Shown in pieces: positions 58,600-64,000 of a DNA stretch of 64,000 nt. The first letter of the stretch is position 1, and each line of letters starts with the position of its first letter. The position numbers were made by a program, and so were the translations under genes. This DNA comes from Polytrichum commune. Its lineage: Eukaryota; Streptophyta; Polytrichopsida; Polytrichales; Polytrichaceae. The notes under the pieces were generated by a model. That model was not told where the DNA came from. It saw only the letters and a program-made list of their open reading frames with translations, and did not search any database. The stretch lies in assembly GCA_950295325.1 (NCBI GenBank), contig OX485809.1, positions 37,143,081 through 37,207,080 on the forward strand, written 5' to 3'.

Positions 58600-59720
58600 T
58601 ATCATGACTCTTTTCAACCACTACATAACATGTAAAAGCATCAAAATTTGTGATATGAGCAGTCCATGATCTTGCACCATCTTGACTATCGTAAACTAGG
58701 TCCATGATGGTACATGGATCATTGTTATAATACTCATAGACTGACCATGAAGCAATGAGGAAGATCATATTCATGATGATGCCAGGAGTTTTGGGTACCA
58801 GTAGTGATAAAAATGTCGAAGGTTAATTCTAGTACTGGACATTTGGGCTGTCTGCCTTTGTCAGTGGAGATTAAATATATGAGCAAGCAGCTGGTTGGTT
58901 TGTAGAGTGGAATTGAACTGCTAATTCCAGAATTATGTAGATGAGGAAGTGTTCATCATTGCACTGCTCCAACTTATATTACGAAATTTACAGTTTGTGT
59001 ATGCTATGAGAAGGAATAGTTGGTGTTTGTTTCTGTTGCTCAACAATGTGAATTCCAGTGCCAGTACAAGTTTAGGGTTTAGGAAAGATACCACCACATA
59101 CAGTCTAAGGTAGGTATACCCAAACCAACACTAAACCTAAAACGGATGCTTCGCACCGCAGTCAATACATGTGGAGACTTCAAATGTATGACTGGTACAT
59201 GATGTTGGTTTTGGGTACAATGGGCTACAATCTGTCCTCCTGGAGAAGACATCACTGATGAGACTTTGAAGGAATTGGAAGAAAAGATCCAGTGTTGAGG
59301 GGAACTCAGGGTTGAAATTGGCATGACTTTTCAAGACAAGAACCTGTAAAGAGTTCTATAAAGTGTGATACACCATCCGTCATGGCATATTCTTTCAAGT
59401 AACCTTTTTCAATTTCAGAAGACAAAAAGATAAAAGGTTATTCAAATAGATGATATCAGGATTTTGTAGCGAACCTTTTCATTTCTTCTTTTCTGACATC
59501 AGCTTCTGTAATGTAGTTGGCAATCAGTTCTTTTCGCAACGATTTCTTTATTTAACAATACCTAGCACCAATAAGCAGGCCTAGCATCAGGTTATGCGAT
59601 TTCAAGAGACAAAAAATTGAATGACATCAAGAGTGAATCTTATAACCTAGACATGTTTTGGGTTTGATGCACTGTTACTTAAATTTTGACAAAGTATGGC
59701 TACAGTAACATCTGAGTTAG
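58600..59720. other. Intergenic stretch without a gene
   Basis: Short open frames on the minus strand (58774-58580, 59324-59079) show no motif. I see nothing else here apart from the telomere-like piece at 59071. Confidence 0.35.
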
Positions 59721-59999
59721 TGTGGTGCACAGATTATTCATCATTGAGCCACATAAAATTGTCACTGGCTGGCAACTACAGAGGGTGTCAAATGACACTA
59801 GGATTATATGGCAAGTCACAACGATTAATCTAATTAATACGGTTCACCAATTTCAATTTCCACTAGATCAGATGCTTAGGAATGGGTCACCAATTACATG
59901 CTTAATATAGTTGATCACCAACTACAGTGTCGGCCTGCACTTAGTGTGAATCAGATGCTTAGTATAATTGACGAAGTATATGGAATTCAGGGCCATTTT

Positions 60000-61195
60000 C
60001 CAATTCCCATGAGGCAATGGAGCTTGCAACCCTCAAGGTCTGTACAAGATGTAATTGCTATGGACGGATTGATCACTGGTAGCAAGAATTTCCAAATCAC
60101 CATCAAGGATCAAATCGTTCCAACCATCCTCATTTCAGACCAACTCGTGTTAGCCTTGTTGAAGCATATCCTCGTCATTCTTCAGAATCTGATGATATCT
60201 ATCACTTAACATCATATTTGTCCGAACTTGATGTTAGCACTGACTCTTTGGGTTTCCACCTTTTGAGATTCTTTCTCGTGATCATGACTTATCTATCGAT
60301 TTGTCATACTATCCAAATGTTATTAGTCGTGTCTATGTGGTCTGCCAGGGTTTATCATCTTACGACATTCATAACTCCTGGATTGCAGTTAGTGGTGTGA
60401 ATAAACATATGTCGCATAATCTTCGCTGGTTTTCATCCTATCAACCACTTCCTGCTCTTACTTCTTGGCTGGTCATCAATGTTGTGTAGCAGGCACAGGT
60501 ACTATCAAAGTCCTCATTCAACTTCTGCGCAAAACCGAGGTGGTACTTCTTGAGAATGTGATCTATGTTCCTGGCCTACAATGTAATTTGTCCTCAACTA
60601 CTTTCATGGCTACAAAATATTCTATTCACTTCACCGGCACAACTGCGCACTGCCATCTTATCAAGAATGGGTCAAGAATAATAAGATCCTCATTACGGGT
60701 TGCCTCATCCAGGATATGTAGATTCTCGATTTCATAGTTCCTTTGCCGCATGTTACTGGTCTATGTACAGTAGCTCATGGTAATGCTCTGCTCAGAGCGA
60801 AGCATCAATCTCTGCAGATGTGGCATTATCGTCATGGTCACTTACATTATGATATGATAAAAAAGATGGAGAATAATGGTGTTGTGGCCGGATTACATCT
60901 TACGAACCAGGAAGTCACAGAACTTTGTTCAGCTTGTCAGCTTGGCAAAATGTAGAGAACAGCATGTCCAGTGAACCATTTCAGGACACTAGATTTACTA
61001 GTGATTCAATTCATAGAGACATTCACAGTCTCATGAGTTAACCTTCAAAAGGTGTCTCCTTGTATTTCTTGCTTTACAAGGATGATTCTCCAAGGCACAA
61101 GTTTGTCTTTTGTATTAGTCACAAATCCGAGCCCCTATCTGCTTTCAGAGCGAAGCTAGAACATGAACATGAGCAAGGGGCCTATATTCATGTAC
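60000..61195 (+). pseudogene. Ty1/copia retrotransposon remnant (protease to integrase)
   Basis: In order on the plus strand are a protease-like stretch (MSHNLRWFSSYQPLP near 60410, where the usual DSGA has become VSGV), ENVIYVPGLQCNLSS (60555), the gag-pre-integrase pattern with ALLRAKHQSLQMWHYRHGHL (60787) and LCSACQLGKM (60926), and an integrase trace, PSKGVSLYFLLYKDD (61040-61085). Several frames and stops break it. The GLQCNLSS and CSACQLGKM motifs are typical of plant copia elements. No LTRs could be defined. Confidence 0.75.
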
Positions 61196-61463
61196 ATTGA
61201 CTTTTTTCTCAATTTCTAGGTACACGAGTAATTTCTATATGACATATGTGAGTCTATGAATTAGTTTATGGGTTGCTCGAAAAATTATTCAAATTTTACA
61301 TGTTGTTTGTGAAGTTGGACTCTTCATAGCAGATATGAACTACCGAGAGTGTAAGAAAGGGTATTATTTGAGGTATTGGTGTCATTGTATATAAGGGAGA
61401 GGTACTGATCTTCTATAGTGTGTATATTTAAAAAGGTTACAGACCTTGGACAACTACCAAAAT

Positions 61464-61925
61464 AACTATAGTTAACTAGATTTTTTTCAATACATTTTAG
61501 GGAACAACTATAGTTAACTAGAAAAAATTTAACACCATATTTAAGAACAACCATAGTTAATTAGAAAAATTCCTAATATTATTATATATTGGAAGAAGTT
61601 CGCCTCTTGATTTGCTTCAGTTGAGGGTCTTTAAGATGCTTGGGCCATTGAGGATCATCAAGAAATGCCTTTATACCATCACTTACAGTGTTGAGCTCTA
61701 GAACAACCTTCATGTACACCACCAACACCAATAACATACAAGTGACACTACAACACTACAACAAAATTTCATGAACAAGTTGCACTCAACTTTAGTTAGC
61801 TAAATATTCAGTTAACTAGATATAACTATAGTTAACTAGATTTTTTGGCATACCAAATTGAAGACAACTATAGTTAACTACATTATTTGGCAAGTCAAAT
61901 CGCGAACAACGATAGTTACAAAAGG
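61464..61925. repeat. Two clusters of a palindromic motif spaced 42-43 bp
   Basis: AACTATAGTTAACTAG or a close variant occurs at 61464, 61506 and 61549, and again at 61824, 61866 and 61908 (the last degenerate). The spacing inside each cluster is 42 or 43 bp, and the clusters start 360 bp apart. The motif joins two perfect palindromes, AACTATAGTT and TAGTTAACTA. No ORF covers the region. Confidence 0.8.
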
Positions 61926-61999
61926 CAATTAGTTAACTGATAGTTGAATTAGTTGGTTAGTTGTGCAAGGTCTGAAAGGTTATCAATTTTTTTGAAGGA

Positions 62000-64000
62000 A
62001 AGGTAGATGTACGAAAGGGGTTCTTAAGGTTAATATTTTTTTTGACAATAATTGTGTTAGTTTCATGCCATTCACATTCATCCACTATTGTGATATGTTA
62101 TGTGTTTCTAGTGACTCCCTTGCCCATTATTGTTAAGAATCACATTTGGGTTCTAGGACAAGCTAAGGCTCTTGGAGTGCTCATGGGCTCCCTTGAATTT
62201 TGATCTTCGGATTGTGGCTAAGTTATTGTAATCTTGTCTCTGTTTGTTTGATACAATCATTAACTTATAGGTTATGAATGAAAAAAATATTCAATGACTT
62301 TCTCATTGGAAATTGAACGTGCATCTTACATTTAATAAATGAATAATTATTTCATAATTTAAAATTTGTATATGTAGTGGAGGCATTTATCACATTAAAT
62401 TGAAAAGCTTGGTATAATAACATGAGCCCATTTTCTAGTTTGCCATTAGTACACATACATTTTTTTTTTCCTCTATAAACTTCTCATATAAAAGGGGTGA
62501 ATTTCATAGTGATCCACACACGTCATTGAAGTTTCCAATGAAGAGTCCACCCTTTGGGTTTGCGAGGTTGAAAGAAATATATATTTTGAGGTTCTTCATG
62601 GACAATGATGAATGGCTTGTATTCTAGTTTGAAAAAATTGCACTTGATCTAGAGTGGTTGCCACAAAACAATTTGGCGCTCATGTGGAAGGACGATGGTC
62701 ACAGTTGCCCACTCATTCCCAAAGGAAGAGCAGTTGTTTGGAAAATAAATCTTGCTGTGAAAAAATTGGAGGATTACGTCACATACTGGAAAAATGTTGC
62801 GAAGAATTAAGTAATTTATTTCCTCTAATGTCTCACAAATTACACTTGGATTCTAGCCATTAACAACATACACCACGACAAACGCAAGCATGTTCGACAT
62901 AGTTCAAGAGGATATGACACTGGAGGATGATTATGAAAGTCCCTTTTGTGAAATTGCATGTGACAAACCCATAGAATCTTTTAACCCTTACGAAGATGTT
63001 ATTTCAGGTGATTTTGTTCTTGTCCATCTCCGGACACTACTATCTACCCTATGTGGATGGGCTAAGCACTCACAACTGTGTGACTAGATGGAACCCATTC
63101 TCAATATGGTCAATTTCAAATTCGATATTTACAACCTAGCAAAGGAAAAAAAAAGTTAGACCTTGAGCATTATAGAGGAATTTGGGATGATAAGTGGGAG
63201 TGCAATCCAACTTCCACATCAGTTATGTGAATAAGAATGTAATTCTTTATTCCAACAAAACTAGAAAAAAACACAAACAACACTTTTGTTGTGGAAATAG
63301 GAAAATTAGAGAAGAAACATGCCCAAAAAAATTTAGAATTGGTGAACTCCTCTAGCCAACCATCACAAGGAAAACATTTGGAACCCTCCCCATGGTTTCT
63401 CATATAAAGTTTCTTGATGAACTTCATGAAGCCATTGGGGATTACTTTCTCTTGTAAGTTGCATAAGTCTTATGGCTTACTAGTACATGGTATTCATTTA
63501 ATGATTATAAACTTATACTTTAAGGTATTAATATTATTGTTTCTATCTTAATAAGTGATGTTATGGTTGGTTTTAAAATGCAACAACACATTTTTCCCAA
63601 TCAAACATCAGGAGTGCTTGCGATATTTTAGTGTCCAAATTTTTACTTTTATTTTTATTTTTCCCATGTCATCGTATTATGTACATTAACTCTCATGTCT
63701 TATGTTTTAACCCTTAGAGTCTTATCTTTACAAATTTTTGTCTTTAACTCTCTTGAAGTATAATGTACAGTCTCATGTCTTAAATTTTTCACTTATGTGT
63801 TTACCTCTTTTGATATATGTCTAAAATTCTTTTCTAAACTGTTATAGTTTGTGTCTTAGAGCCACATCAAGGGAGTAGTTGCTCTTTTTATAAATGATCT
63901 CTTTATTTATTTATTTATTTAAATTATCATTGGGTATGATATTGGGAGATCTCTTGGTGTGGCTCTAAAGGTGATATTAGTGGATACTCCAATATTGACC
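62000..64000. other. AT-rich terminal stretch, no assignable gene
   Basis: Plus frames at 62654-62863 and 62890-63087 (starts MFDIVQEDMTLEDDYESP) are open and the second reads as protein-like, but neither matches a family I know and neither has a convincing exon partner. Simple T- and TTTA-rich runs occur near 63645 and 63905. Confidence 0.35.

Noticed and set aside
61464-61925. Regularly spaced palindromes as a CRISPR array
   Set aside because: Only three units per cluster, degenerate repeats, AT-rich decayed spacers that resemble one another, and a plant nuclear setting. CRISPR arrays are not expected here.

Overview
This window looks like nuclear DNA of a land plant. It has spliced genes with GT-AG introns of about 90-670 bp, a plant-type diacylglycerol kinase, a GH28 polygalacturonase, an LTR retrotransposon primed by initiator tRNA-Met, copia and MULE remnants, and plant telomere-type TTTAGGG units. 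I cannot name the species. The diverged diacylglycerol kinase leaves a lineage outside the well-studied crops possible, but that is a guess. Only three loci look like ordinary host genes: the kinase (65-2184, minus, cut by the window edge), the polygalacturonase (45301-49643, minus, eight exons, intact) and an unrecognised multi-exon gene (about 53051-58411, plus). Most of the rest is mobile or repetitive DNA.

Layout. 1-3.0 kb: diacylglycerol kinase and its 5' region. 3.0-7.3 kb: AT-rich intergenic DNA with old dispersed repeats. 7355-7850 and 17014-17574: two copies of one hAT-type miniature element, each with a perfect 8-bp target duplication. Between them, 8245-16295 is a Ty3/gypsy chromovirus in minus orientation with a GTCAC target duplication. 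Its reverse transcriptase core is missing, its RNase H segment is triplicated, and its 5' LTR is split by an inverted solo LTR (15298-16273, target duplication CCTCA). The result is a palindrome with arms of about 0.95 kb. 17.6-24.5 kb: unassigned ORFs, a field of short hairpins, tandem duplications and a degenerate tandem array of G-box-bearing units. 25.3-28.3 kb: a decayed MULE transposase with a SWIM zinc finger, AT-rich 180-bp repeats, and a convergent acidic-tailed ORF. 28.9-30.05 kb: a 0.58-kb tandem duplication. 31.2-34.95 kb: minus-strand coding blocks of a transposon with a plant Transposase_24-like protein, each broken by single stops or frameshifts. 35.5-36.7 kb: a possible LTR-like insertion.

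38.8-44.4 kb is the strangest part. It holds an F-box-like remnant, three and a partial fourth 349-bp tandem repeats that each carry a 21-bp perfect or near-perfect hairpin, and a decayed gene that joins an N-terminal Cys/His cluster to what looks like a 2-oxoglutarate/Fe(II) dioxygenase fold. A truncated, inverted second copy of that gene's 5' end lies inside the tandem array. 45.3-49.6 kb: polygalacturonase. 52-58.4 kb: the unrecognised gene. 58.4-64 kb: a decayed copia element, two clusters of palindromic motifs spaced about 42 bp apart, and AT-rich DNA.

Exon boundaries were assigned by hand from splice consensus, reading-frame continuity and remembered family motifs. No alignments were run.
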